Assembly: GCF_002211305.1 (NCBI RefSeq)
Contig: NZ_LOKW01000002.1
Span: 62,001 to 126,000, forward strand
Length of the DNA stretch: 64,000 nt
Direction: 5' to 3'
From: Rhizobium sp. R634
GTDB lineage: Bacteria > Pseudomonadota > Alphaproteobacteria > Rhizobiales > Rhizobiaceae
The position numbers were made by a program, and so were the translations under genes. Under the pieces are notes generated by a model that was not told where the DNA came from, did not search any database, and was given only the letters and a program-made list of their open reading frames with translations. How positions within the stretch are numbered: the first letter of the stretch is position 1; every line of letters starts with the position of its first letter. Below, piece after piece: positions 8,953 to 17,375 of this stretch.

Positions 8953-10167
8953 ATGGCCATGTCGAGCAATTCAAAAAGCAACGTCGCGCGGATCGTCAGC
9001 GAAAACGCCGAGGCCGAAGAGGCAAAGGTCGTGGCCGTTGCGGAAGCTCCGGCTGCGGAGGCCCGTGAGGCCCCGCCTGCTCCCGCGCAGTCTGCGCCGG
9101 CTTCGGTCGCCGCGCCTGCGGCCGCCAAGAAGCGCCGCAGCCCGGTGCTGCCGATCGTCGTGCTTGCCCTTCTCGCAGGCGGCGGCTGGTATGGTTACGA
9201 ATGGTGGACGAACGGCCGCTTTATGGTGTCGACCGATGACGCCTATATCGAGGGCGATATCGCAACGATCTCGCCGAAGGTCACGGGCTACGTCGCGAAG
9301 GTGAATGTGGTCGCCAACCAGGAAGTCAAAGCGGGCGACGTGCTTGCTACGCTTGATAACGGCGACTATCAGAACGCCCTCGATCAGGCCGAGGCCCAGA
9401 TCGCCACCGAACAGCTTTCGCTGCAGCGCATCGACGCGCAGATCGAAGGCGCGAATGCGAGCCTTGCACAGGCGCAGGCGCAGAAGGTGGCACTCGAAGC
9501 GGCCGTTCGCGGTGCCGAGATCACCCAGAAGCGCCAGAGCGAGCTCCAGGCGAAGTCGGTCGGCACGGCCGCCGACCTCGACAATGCCAATATCGCGCTC
9601 GATCAGGCCAAGGCCAATCTCGCCGGTGGCGACGCCAACATTACCGCGGCCCGCGCCAACATCACCATCCTTCAGGCCCAGCGCAAGGAGGCGGAGGGTT
9701 CGGTTCGTTCACTGGAAATCTCGCGCGACAAAGCCGCTCGCGACCTCTCCTTCACCGTGCTCAAGGCGCCTTATGACGGCATCGTCGGCAACCGCTCGGT
9801 CCAGGAAGGCGATCTCGTCTCGCCCGGCCAGCGTCTGATGGCGCTCGTTCCGGTGCGCCAGCTCTATATCGACGCCAATTTCAAGGAAACGCAGATCCAG
9901 CATCTCGTTCCCGGCTCTAAGGTCAATGTCCATGTCGACGCCTATGACGACCATCCGATCGTCGGCACCGTCGAATCGATCTCGCCGGCTTCCGGCTCGG
10001 TCTTCTCGCTGCTGCCGCCGGAAAACGCCACGGGCAATTTCACCAAGGTGATCCAGCGCGTGCCGGTGCGCATCGCGCTGCCGCAGGAGGCGCTCGATAG
10101 CGGGCGCCTGCGCGCAGGCCTCAGCGTCGTCGTCGACGTCGACACCCGCACGGCGCCCGGCAAGTGA
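8953..10167 (+). CDS. EmrA/HlyD-like membrane fusion protein
   Basis: The periplasmic adaptor of a tripartite or two-part drug efflux pump. With the start at 8953 it has 404 residues: an Ala/Glu-rich cytoplasmic segment, one membrane helix (VLPIVVLALLAGGGWYGYEWW), the first half of the lipoyl-like domain (DDAYIEGDIATISPKVTGYVAKV), a long coiled coil rich in Ala and Gln, and the beta-barrel part (APYDGIVGNRSVQEGDLVSPGQ). This layout is typical of EmrA. The upstream ATG at 8902 lies inside a TetR operator, so ATG 8953 or 8959 is preferred. It is 46 bp ahead of its EmrB-like partner and should be controlled by the divergent TetR gene. Confidence 0.88.
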   Translation: MAMSSNSKSNVARIVSENAEAEEAKVVAVAEAPAAEAREAPPAPAQSAPASVAAPAAAKKRRSPVLPIVVLALLAGGGWYGYEWWTNGRFMVSTDDAYIEGDIATISPKVTGYVAKVNVVANQEVKAGDVLATLDNGDYQNALDQAEAQIATEQLSLQRIDAQIEGANASLAQAQAQKVALEAAVRGAEITQKRQSELQAKSVGTAADLDNANIALDQAKANLAGGDANITAARANITILQAQRKEAEGSVRSLEISRDKAARDLSFTVLKAPYDGIVGNRSVQEGDLVSPGQRLMALVPVRQLYIDANFKETQIQHLVPGSKVNVHVDAYDDHPIVGTVESISPASGSVFSLLPPENATGNFTKVIQRVPVRIALPQEALDSGRLRAGLSVVVDVDTRTAPGK

Positions 10168-10213
10168 GCCTTCAAGAGCGAGTAAGCCTTTAAGAAAAGG
10201 CGGAGGTGGTCTG

Positions 10214-11815
10214 ATGGCCGGGAGCGCAACAGCAACAGCGGCAATGATTCCGGCGGCGCCTGCTCACGCCGAGGATCGGATGGATCCGAGGAAGCTCATC
10301 GCCTTCTTCGCGATGGTGCTCGGCATGTTCATGTCGATCCTCGACATTCAGATCGTCTCGGCCTCGCTTGCCGAAATCCAGGCCGGCCTTTCGGCCGGCA
10401 GCGACGAGATCGGCTGGGTGCAGACGTCCTATCTGATCGCCGAAGTGATCATGATCCCGCTCTCGGGCACGCTGGCGCGCATCATCTCGACGCGTTACCT
10501 CTTCGCGATTTCCGCCGCCGGCTTCACCATGGCGAGCGCCCTTGCGGCGACGGCGACGAACATCGACCAGATGATCGTCTACCGCGCCATTCAGGGCTTC
10601 ATCGGCGGCGGCATGATCCCGTCGGTCTTCGCGGCGGCCTTCACCATCTTCCCGCCATCGAAGCGCAGCATTGTTTCGCCGATTATCGGCCTGATCGCAA
10701 CGCTGGCGCCGACGATCGGCCCGACCGTCGGCGGCTATCTCAGCCACGCCTTCTCATGGCACTGGCTGTTCCTCGTCAACATCATTCCTGGGATCATCGT
10801 CACGATCGTCACCTGGAACTTCATCGATTTCGACAAGCCAGAACTGTCGCTGTTCAAAAAGTTCGACTGGTGGGGACTGGTCTCTATGGGCGTGTTCCTC
10901 GGGGCGCTGGAATACGTGCTCGAAGAGGGCAATTCCAACGACTGGTTCAACGACGAATCCATCGCCATCGCGGCCGTTGCCTCCGGCGTCGCAGCCATCG
11001 TCTTCTTCTATCGTGCCTTCACGGTGGAATTCCCCGTCGTCGATCTCAAGGCCTTTGCCAACAGGAATTTCTCCTTCGGCTCGGTCTTCTCCTTCGTCAT
11101 GGGTATCGGCCTTTATGGCCTCACCTATATCTACCCCGTCTATCTCGGACGCATCCGCGGCTACGACTCGCTGATGATCGGCGAGACGATGTTCGTCTCC
11201 GGGCTTGCGATGTTCTTCACCGCGCCGATCGCCGGCCGGCTGTCGACCAAGATGGACCTGCGCCTGATGATGGTGATCGGGTTCGTCAGCTTCGCCGCCG
11301 GGACATACATCATGATGCATCTGACGGCGGACTGGGATTTCTATGAACTCTTCATTCCGCAGATCCTGCGCGGCTTCGGCCTGATGATGTGCATGGTGCC
11401 GATCAACAACATCGCGCTCGGCACGATGCCGCCCTCGCGCATTCGCGGTGCATCCGGCCTGTTCAACCTGACCAGAAACCTCGGCGGCGCCGTCGGCCTG
11501 GCCGTCATCAACACCGTGCTCACCAACCGGCAGGACGTGCATTACGAGCGGCTGCGCGAGAATATGGACTGGGGCAATCCGGCGGCGATCGAGCAGATGA
11601 ACAACATGACCGCCAATTTCAACACCTATGGCATGGACGGCGCGTCGGTCGCGATCAAGCAGATGGTTGGCCTCGCCACCAAGCAGGCGGTCATTCTTTC
11701 CTTCAGCGACGTGTTCCTAATCCTGACGGCGCTTTTCCTGGCGATGATCCTCGGCGTCGCGATGATCAAGAAACCCGCGCCGCAAGGCGGGGGAGGAGGT
11801 GGCGGCGGCCACTGA
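10214..11815 (+). CDS. EmrB/QacA-like MFS drug transporter, DHA2 family
   Basis: Proton-driven efflux of toxic compounds through the inner membrane, working with the adaptor encoded just upstream. The 533 residues match the 14-helix DHA2 group; conserved elements include MSILDIQIVSASLAEIQ in helix 1, IGWVQTSYLIAEVIMIPLSG in helix 2, and the proline-rich antiporter motif C region APTIGPTVGGYLS in helix 5. GCGGAGGTGG gives a strong ribosome site. The C-terminus is a run of glycines ending in histidine, an unusual but probably disordered tail. A strong intrinsic terminator follows at 11836-11865. Confidence 0.93.
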   Translation: MAGSATATAAMIPAAPAHAEDRMDPRKLIAFFAMVLGMFMSILDIQIVSASLAEIQAGLSAGSDEIGWVQTSYLIAEVIMIPLSGTLARIISTRYLFAISAAGFTMASALAATATNIDQMIVYRAIQGFIGGGMIPSVFAAAFTIFPPSKRSIVSPIIGLIATLAPTIGPTVGGYLSHAFSWHWLFLVNIIPGIIVTIVTWNFIDFDKPELSLFKKFDWWGLVSMGVFLGALEYVLEEGNSNDWFNDESIAIAAVASGVAAIVFFYRAFTVEFPVVDLKAFANRNFSFGSVFSFVMGIGLYGLTYIYPVYLGRIRGYDSLMIGETMFVSGLAMFFTAPIAGRLSTKMDLRLMMVIGFVSFAAGTYIMMHLTADWDFYELFIPQILRGFGLMMCMVPINNIALGTMPPSRIRGASGLFNLTRNLGGAVGLAVINTVLTNRQDVHYERLRENMDWGNPAAIEQMNNMTANFNTYGMDGASVAIKQMVGLATKQAVILSFSDVFLILTALFLAMILGVAMIKKPAPQGGGGGGGGH

Positions 11816-11835
11816 CCTCCGGCTGTCGTCCCTTG

Positions 11836-11865
11836 AAAAGGCCCTCTCCCCCGGAGGGCCTTTTT
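11836..11865 (+). terminator. Intrinsic terminator of the efflux operon
   Basis: GGCCCTC (11840-11846) pairs with GAGGGCC (11854-11860), extended by AAAA/TTTT, and is followed by a T-run. Confidence 0.9.
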
Positions 11866-11973
11866 GTTTGCCGTTTACCTGCCGATATGTCATCAGGCGC
11901 CTGATCGCTCGTCCGAATCGGCCGAGCGTGGCCGAGGCACCGAAAAGTGCCGTCCGCGCCCGTGTCTCGATTT

Positions 11974-11993
11974 TTTGATTTACGTACATCAAA
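11974..11993. promoter_or_regulatory. Inverted repeat before the xyl-linked LacI gene
   Basis: TTTGAT, eight bases TTACGTAC, then ATCAAA. The centre contains TACGTA. The position, about 30 bp ahead of the LacI start, suits an autoregulatory operator, but LacI sites usually have no such spacer, so the call is tentative. Confidence 0.4.
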
Positions 11994-12024
11994 TTTGGCG
12001 CTAATGGTCTCGTCAGGAGGAATG

Positions 12025-13050
12025 ATGAGGCCAACTGTTCACGATATTGCTGCTGCCGCCGGTGTCAGTCTCGCGACTGTCGACCGGGTTCTCAACCAGC
12101 GTCCGGGCGTGCGCAGCGTTACGCGGGAGAAGGTCGAGACCGCCATCCGCGAGCTCGGCTATATCAGGGACCTCGCCGCCGCCAACCTCGCCAAGGGACG
12201 CACCTATCCGCTGGTGTTCATCCTGCCGGCGAGCGACAATTCCTTCATGCATGGGCTCAATGCCGAAATTCGCCAGGCCATCGTCCGATCGCCGGCCGAG
12301 CGCACCGATATCCGCACCATCGAGGTGCCGGCCTTCGATCCGGCCGCCCTCGTTTCCGTGCTCGAAGAGCTTTCCAGGGGCAAACCTTGCGGCATCGCGA
12401 TGGTCGCGACCGATGCGCCCGAAGTGCGCGCCGTTGCCGACAGGATGGTGCGCGACGGTTTCCCGATCGTGACGCTGGTTTCCGATCTCACGGGATCGCT
12501 GCGCCATCACTATGCCGGCGTCGACAATATGGCCGCAGGGCGCACGGCCGCCCGCCTGCTCGGCCGGTTCCTCGGGCCGCGAAAAGGCGAGATCGCCGTG
12601 CTTGCCGGCTCCATGCTGGTGCGTGACCATCGCGAGCGGCTCGAGGGCTTCACCTCCGTCATGGCCGAAGAGTTTCCCGGTCTTGCGATCCTGCCGGTTC
12701 TCGAAGGCCGCGACGATCCCGAGGTCGCCCATATGCTGGTTGCCGACGCGCTGTCGCGGAGTGCCGGCATCGTCGGCGTCTACAGCCTCGGCGCCGGCAA
12801 TCGCGGCCTCATCCGGGCGCTGAAGGACAAGGTCGTCGACCGGACGCTGACCGTCATTGCCCATGAACTGACCGTGCATACGCGCGCCGCGCTCATCGAT
12901 CATACGATCGATGCGATCCTCAACCAGGACGCCGGCCATGAGGTGCGCAGCGCCATCCGCGTGCTGAAAGCAAAGGCGGACGGGCTTGCCGTCATCGAAG
13001 CGCAGGAACGCATCCGCCTCGACATATTCCTGAAGGACAATCTGCCGTAA
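12025..13050 (+). CDS. LacI family regulator linked to xylose genes
   Basis: A 341-residue LacI-type regulator. The N-terminal helix-turn-helix and hinge are clear (VHDIAAAAGVSLATVDRVLNQRPGVRSVTREKV, residues 4-36), followed by a sugar-binding core resembling periplasmic binding proteins (YPLVFILPASDNSFMHGLNAEI). AGGAGG precedes two tandem ATGs (12022 and 12025); the second is chosen for spacing. It is 19 bp upstream of xylB in the same direction, so it should be co-transcribed with and control xylB-xylA. D-xylose or a derivative is the likely effector, by context only. Confidence 0.88.
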   Translation: MRPTVHDIAAAAGVSLATVDRVLNQRPGVRSVTREKVETAIRELGYIRDLAAANLAKGRTYPLVFILPASDNSFMHGLNAEIRQAIVRSPAERTDIRTIEVPAFDPAALVSVLEELSRGKPCGIAMVATDAPEVRAVADRMVRDGFPIVTLVSDLTGSLRHHYAGVDNMAAGRTAARLLGRFLGPRKGEIAVLAGSMLVRDHRERLEGFTSVMAEEFPGLAILPVLEGRDDPEVAHMLVADALSRSAGIVGVYSLGAGNRGLIRALKDKVVDRTLTVIAHELTVHTRAALIDHTIDAILNQDAGHEVRSAIRVLKAKADGLAVIEAQERIRLDIFLKDNLP

Positions 13051-13069
13051 CGGCAAAGGAGAATACCAG

Positions 13070-14524
13070 ATGTATCTCGGTCTCGATCTTGGAACCTCCG
13101 GCGTCAAGGCGATGCTGATCGACGGCGATCAGAAGATCGTCGGCTCGGCCAATGGTTTGCTCGACGTCTCGCGCCCGCATTCCGGCTGGTCGGAGCAGGA
13201 ACCTGCCCACTGGGTACGCGCCACGGAGGAGGCGGTCGCCGGCCTGAAGGCGAAGCATCCGCACGAACTTGCCGCAGTCAAGGGTATCGGCCTTTCAGGC
13301 CAGATGCATGGCGCGACGCTGATCGATGCATCCGACAATGTGCTGCGCCCCTGCATTCTCTGGAACGATACGCGCAGCCATGTCGAGGCCGCGGCTCTCG
13401 ATGCCGATCCGCGTTTCCGGGCGCTGACCGGCAATATCGTCTTCCCCGGCTTCACGGCGCCGAAGCTCGCCTGGGTCAGGAAGCATGAGCACGATATTTT
13501 CGCCAGGATCGCCAAGGTGCTGCTGCCGAAGGATTACCTGCGCCTCTGGCTGACCGGCGAATATATCTCCGAAATGTCGGATTCGGCCGGCACGTCCTGG
13601 CTCGACACCGGCAAGCGCGGCTGGTCGTCCGACCTGCTGGCCGCCACGGACCTTTCCAGGGAGCAGATGCCGGCGCTCGTCGAAGGCACGGAGCAAGCCG
13701 GAAAGCTGCGGCCGGAGCTCGCGGCGCAATGGGGCATATCAGGCCATGTCGTCGTTGCCGGCGGCGCCGGCGACAATGCGGCCTCGGCCTGCGGCATGGG
13801 CACCGTCAGCGATGGCGCGGCTTTCGTCTCGCTCGGCACTTCGGGCGTGCTTTTTGCCGCCAACGGTTCCTATTTGCCGAAGCCGGAGAGCGCCGTGCAT
13901 GCCTTCTGCCACGCGTTGCCGAACACCTGGCACCAGATGGGCGTCATCCTGTCGGCGACCGATGCGCTGAACTGGCATTCCAGCGTGACCGGCAGGTCGG
14001 CCGCCGATTTGACCGGTGAACTCGGCGAGACTCTGAAAGCGCCCTCCGGCGTCACCTTCCTGCCCTATCTCTCGGGGGAGCGCACGCCGCACAACGATGC
14101 CGTCATCCGCGGTGCCTTCATCGGCCTCGAGCATGAAAGCAGCCGTGCCGTGCTGACCCAGGCCGTGCTCGAAGGCGTGACTTTCGCCATCCGCGACAAT
14201 CTCGAAGCGCTGCGTTCGGCCGGCACCGGCATTTCCCGCGTGACCGCCATCGGCGGCGGTTCGCGCTCGCGCTACTGGCTGGCCTCGATCGCGACTGCGC
14301 TCGGCGTTCCGGTCGATCTGCCGGCCGACGGCGATTTCGGCGCGGCCTTCGGGGCTGCCCGTCTCGGCCTGATCGCGGCAACCGGCGCGGATCCCATCGC
14401 CGTCTGCACGCCGCCGGTCACGGCAGGAACGATCGAGCCGGTTTCGGCGCTGAGCGGCGCTTATGAGGATGCCTACACGCGCTACCGCGCGCTCTATCCG
14501 GCGATCAAGTCGCTGGCGCATTGA
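13070..14524 (+). CDS. xylB: Xylulokinase
   Basis: Phosphorylates D-xylulose to D-xylulose 5-phosphate for the pentose phosphate pathway. The 484-residue protein is a FGGY sugar kinase: N-terminal phosphate-binding loop LGLDLGTSGVKAMLID, substrate region GIGLSGQMHGATL and ILWNDTRS, and the C-terminal ATP-binding stretch GGGSRSRYWLASIATALG. The XylB assignment rests on these plus the neighbouring xylose isomerase. Unlike a tight xylAB operon, a 190-bp gap with a palindromic repeat separates it from xylA, which may uncouple expression of the two. Confidence 0.95.
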   Translation: MYLGLDLGTSGVKAMLIDGDQKIVGSANGLLDVSRPHSGWSEQEPAHWVRATEEAVAGLKAKHPHELAAVKGIGLSGQMHGATLIDASDNVLRPCILWNDTRSHVEAAALDADPRFRALTGNIVFPGFTAPKLAWVRKHEHDIFARIAKVLLPKDYLRLWLTGEYISEMSDSAGTSWLDTGKRGWSSDLLAATDLSREQMPALVEGTEQAGKLRPELAAQWGISGHVVVAGGAGDNAASACGMGTVSDGAAFVSLGTSGVLFAANGSYLPKPESAVHAFCHALPNTWHQMGVILSATDALNWHSSVTGRSAADLTGELGETLKAPSGVTFLPYLSGERTPHNDAVIRGAFIGLEHESSRAVLTQAVLEGVTFAIRDNLEALRSAGTGISRVTAIGGGSRSRYWLASIATALGVPVDLPADGDFGAAFGAARLGLIAATGADPIAVCTPPVTAGTIEPVSALSGAYEDAYTRYRALYPAIKSLAH

Positions 14525-14539
14525 GAACTGGAGCCTGTG

Positions 14540-14655
14540 GCCCCCTCATCCGACCCTTCGGGCCACCTTCTCCCCGAGGGGAGAAGGGAAAAGAGGCGCT
14601 GCAACCCGTCTCTTCTCCCCTCGGGGAGAAGGTGCCGGCAGGCGGATGAGAGGGC
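14540..14655. repeat. Rhizobium intergenic mosaic-type palindromic element between xylB and xylA
   Basis: Begins with GCCCCCTCATCCG and ends with GGCGGATGAGAGGGC, so the termini are inverted copies. Inside, CTTCTCCCCGAGGGGAGAAG and CTTCTCCCCTCGGGGAGAAG are each self-complementary. A second, diverged copy lies at 22407-22548. I recognise this as a common intergenic repeat in rhizobia (RIME-like). It falls inside an operon, so it may form stable mRNA hairpins that set the xylB:xylA ratio. Confidence 0.8.
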
Positions 14656-14714
14656 CTCTGGCGTAGACCAACGACTGAGAACTTCGAAAAGATACGAACC
14701 CAAGGAGACCTGAC

Positions 14715-16025
14715 ATGAGCACCGGATTTTTCGGCGATATCCAGAAAATCAAATATGAAGGCCCCGACAGCACCAATCCGCTGGCCTTCCGCTACTACCA
14801 GCCGGACGAGATCGTTCTCGGCAAGCGTATGGAAGACCATCTGCGTTTTGCGGTGGCCTATTGGCACACCTTCACCTGGCCGGGCGGCGATCCCTTCGGC
14901 GGCCAGACCTTCCTGCGTCCCTGGTTTGAGGACACGATGAAGGCCGCCAAGCTCAAGGCCGATGTCGCTTTTGAATTCTTCTCGCTGCTCGGCGCGCCCT
15001 ATTACTGCTTCCATGATGCCGACGTGCGTCCGGAAGGCAAGAACTTCGCCGAAAACACCAAGAACCTGAACGAGATCGTCGACTACTTCGCCGAGAAGCA
15101 GGCCGCGACCGGCGCCAAGCTGCTCTGGGGCACGGCGAACCTCTTCTCCAACCGCCGCTATATGTCGGGTGCGGCGACCAACCCCGATCCCGATGTCTTC
15201 GCTTTCGCAGCCGCGACGGTGAAGACCTGCATCGACGCGACGCAGAAGCTCGGCGGCGAGAACTACGTACTCTGGGGCGGCCGGGAAGGTTACGAGACGC
15301 TGCTCAACACCGACCTCAAGCGCGAGCTCGACCAGCTCGGCCGCTTCCTCAACCTCGTCGTCGAGTACAAACACAAGATCGGCTTCAAGGGCACGATCCT
15401 GATCGAGCCGAAGCCGCAGGAGCCGACCAAGCACCAGTATGATTACGACGTCGCGACCGTCTATGGCTTCCTCAAGAAGCACGGCCTCGAAAACGAGGTG
15501 AAGGTCAATATCGAGCAGGGCCATGCCATCCTCGCCGGTCACTCCTTCGAGCATGAGCTGGCGCTTGCCAATGCGCTCGGCATCTTCGGCTCAATCGACA
15601 TGAACCGCAACGATTACCAGTCCGGCTGGGATACCGACCAGTTCCCGAACAATGTTCCGGAAATGGCGCTCGCCTATTACCACGTTCTGGCAGGCGGCGG
15701 CTTCAAGACCGGCGGCACCAACTTCGACGCCAAGCTGCGCCGCCAGTCGCTCGACCCGGCGGACCTGCTGATCGGCCATATCGGCGGCATGGATTGCTGC
15801 GCCCGCGGCCTGAAGGCGGCGGCCAAGATGATCGAGGACAAGGCTCTGTCGAAGCCGCTCGCCGATCGTTATGCCGGCTGGGAATCGGCAGAAGCGCAGA
15901 AGCTCTTCCGCGGCGAATATTCGCTGGACGAAATCACGAACTGGGTCGAAAGCAAGGACGTCAATCCGCAGCCAAGATCCGGCCAGCAAGAACTGCTCGA
16001 GAACATCGTCAACCGCTACGTTTGA
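14715..16025 (+). CDS. xylA: Xylose isomerase
   Basis: Interconverts D-xylose and D-xylulose, feeding xylulokinase. The 436-residue length is that of the class II enzymes. Visible signatures are [15 protein letters not shown] near the N-terminus, the metal-binding glutamate in [18 protein letters not shown], and the downstream metal ligands in [19 protein letters not shown] and [15 protein letters not shown] precedes the ATG. It is the last gene of the LacI-xylB-xylA group; a GC-rich hairpin at 16032-16058 follows, then the convergent LacI gene. Confidence 0.97.
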   Translation: MSTGFFGDIQKIKYEGPDSTNPLAFRYYQPDEIVLGKRMEDHLRFAVAYWHTFTWPGGDPFGGQTFLRPWFEDTMKAAKLKADVAFEFFSLLGAPYYCFHDADVRPEGKNFAENTKNLNEIVDYFAEKQAATGAKLLWGTANLFSNRRYMSGAATNPDPDVFAFAAATVKTCIDATQKLGGENYVLWGGREGYETLLNTDLKRELDQLGRFLNLVVEYKHKIGFKGTILIEPKPQEPTKHQYDYDVATVYGFLKKHGLENEVKVNIEQGHAILAGHSFEHELALANALGIFGSIDMNRNDYQSGWDTDQFPNNVPEMALAYYHVLAGGGFKTGGTNFDAKLRRQSLDPADLLIGHIGGMDCCARGLKAAAKMIEDKALSKPLADRYAGWESAEAQKLFRGEYSLDEITNWVESKDVNPQPRSGQQELLENIVNRYV

Positions 16026-16031
16026 TAGCAG

Positions 16032-16058
16032 GCGCCGGCGGCCATGGGTCGCCGGCGC
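16032..16058. other. Hairpin between convergent xylA and LacI gene
   Basis: GCGCCGGCG (16032-16040) pairs perfectly with CGCCGGCGC (16050-16058). No T-run on either side; it could slow or end transcription from both directions with Rho. Confidence 0.4.
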
Positions 16059-16094
16059 AACCTTCCCGGCCGGCTGTTGCCGGCCGATACCGCT

Positions 16095-17126
16095 TCAGCG
16101 TTTCGACCAGTTGCGCGACGGTGCGGAGACGGAATTGCGGACGACCAGATCCGGCCGCAGCAGGATCTCCGTCTCGGCCGGCCGGCCATCGGACAAGAGC
16201 TCCAACAGCAGCGCCATCGCCTGTTTGCCGATCGCCGTTCTCGGCTGGCGGATTGTCGTCAGCGACGGGGAGATGAAGACGGCCTGCGGCACGTCGTCGA
16301 AACCGGTGACCGAGAAATCGCGCGGAATATCGTAGCCGCGCGCGCCGAGTCCGATCATGACGCCGATGGCCGTCTGGTCGTTCACGCACATGAAGGCTGT
16401 GGGAAGCGTGTCGCGCATGAAAAGCTGTTCGACCGCATGCCGCCCGCTTTCGATCGTGCCGTCGCCTTCGAGCACGATCCTGGCGTCACGCGGGATGCCG
16501 GCGGCGTCGAGACCGGCATCATAACCCATGCGGCGCCTGGTATGGGCGAGCCGGGTGCGGGAATCGCCGATGAAGGCGATCTTGCGATGGCCTTCGGCCA
16601 GCAGCAGGTCGACGGCCTTCCTGGCGCCCTCGATATCGTCGACGCCCACATAGGGAATGCCGCCGTTGAAGACGGGCTCGAAGACGCCGACGCTCGGCGG
16701 CAGCCGCGCTGTCATGGTCTGGTGACCGAAGGGCAGGATGCCGGTGAAGAGGATCAGTCCGGCCGCCTGGTTCGAGTTTAAAAACTTCAGATATTCCAGA
16801 CCGCGCTGGGCGTCGTTCTGGGTGTGGCCGATCAGGACGCCGTAGCCGTGGGCACGCGCCTCGTTCTCCAGGCCAACCAGGATGTTGGAGAAGTTGGGGT
16901 CGCCGATGTCGGGCGCCACGACGAGGATCATGTTGGAGCGGCCGAGCCTCAGGCTGCGCGCCATGGCATTGGTCGTATAACCGGTGACGGCGATCGCCTG
17001 GTTGACCTTGAGCCGGGTGGAGTTGGCGACCTTCTCCGGCGTGTGGATCGCCCGGGAAACCGTCGCGATGGACACCTCGGCGATCCGGGCGACGTCTTCG
17101 ATTGTTGCGGGCGTGGAATTCGACAC
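16095..17126 (-). CDS. LacI family repressor of the adjacent sugar ABC transporter
   Basis: The 343-residue protein has a LacI helix-turn-helix at residues 8-55 (IEDVARIAEVSIATVSRAIHTPEKVANSTRLKV) and a PurR/RbsR-like core (MILVVAPDIGDPNFSNILVGLENEARAHGYGVLIG). It diverges from the CUT2 sugar transporter genes, and the space between holds two TGTAAA-NN-TTTACA palindromes at 17220-17254. It almost certainly binds these and represses the transporter until its sugar is present. The sugar is not known; the neighbouring xylose genes make a pentose possible. Confidence 0.9.
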   Translation of the reverse strand: MSNSTPATIEDVARIAEVSIATVSRAIHTPEKVANSTRLKVNQAIAVTGYTTNAMARSLRLGRSNMILVVAPDIGDPNFSNILVGLENEARAHGYGVLIGHTQNDAQRGLEYLKFLNSNQAAGLILFTGILPFGHQTMTARLPPSVGVFEPVFNGGIPYVGVDDIEGARKAVDLLLAEGHRKIAFIGDSRTRLAHTRRRMGYDAGLDAAGIPRDARIVLEGDGTIESGRHAVEQLFMRDTLPTAFMCVNDQTAIGVMIGLGARGYDIPRDFSVTGFDDVPQAVFISPSLTTIRQPRTAIGKQAMALLLELLSDGRPAETEILLRPDLVVRNSVSAPSRNWSKR

Positions 17127-17219
17127 TGCGCTCTGCCTTAAGGCTGTCTTCGCCGCGACACTACACAGACTCGCCGACAGGTCAAAGGCAAGCTTCGACT
17201 GTTCTGTGTAAATCCACGA

Positions 17220-17254
17220 TGTAAACCTTTACATGCCCGATGTAAAGGTTTACA
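17220..17254. promoter_or_regulatory. Double LacI-type operator
   Basis: TGTAAA-CC-TTTACA (17220-17233) and TGTAAA-GG-TTTACA (17241-17254), centres 21 bp apart, i.e. about two helical turns, and themselves arranged as one larger dyad. They lie between the divergent LacI gene and the ABC transporter genes, about 120 bp before the ATPase start. A further TGTAAA half site lies at 17206-17211. Confidence 0.8.
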
Positions 17255-17375
17255 TAAAGCTCAAAGCGGACGGAGCCGCAAGTGCGCGCCTCTTTTCAGA
17301 AAAGAAATGTGCGCTACTTCAATGTGATGGGGCGTTTCCGGCACGTGCCGCCGGCACGCAGCGCTCTGGGAGGGG

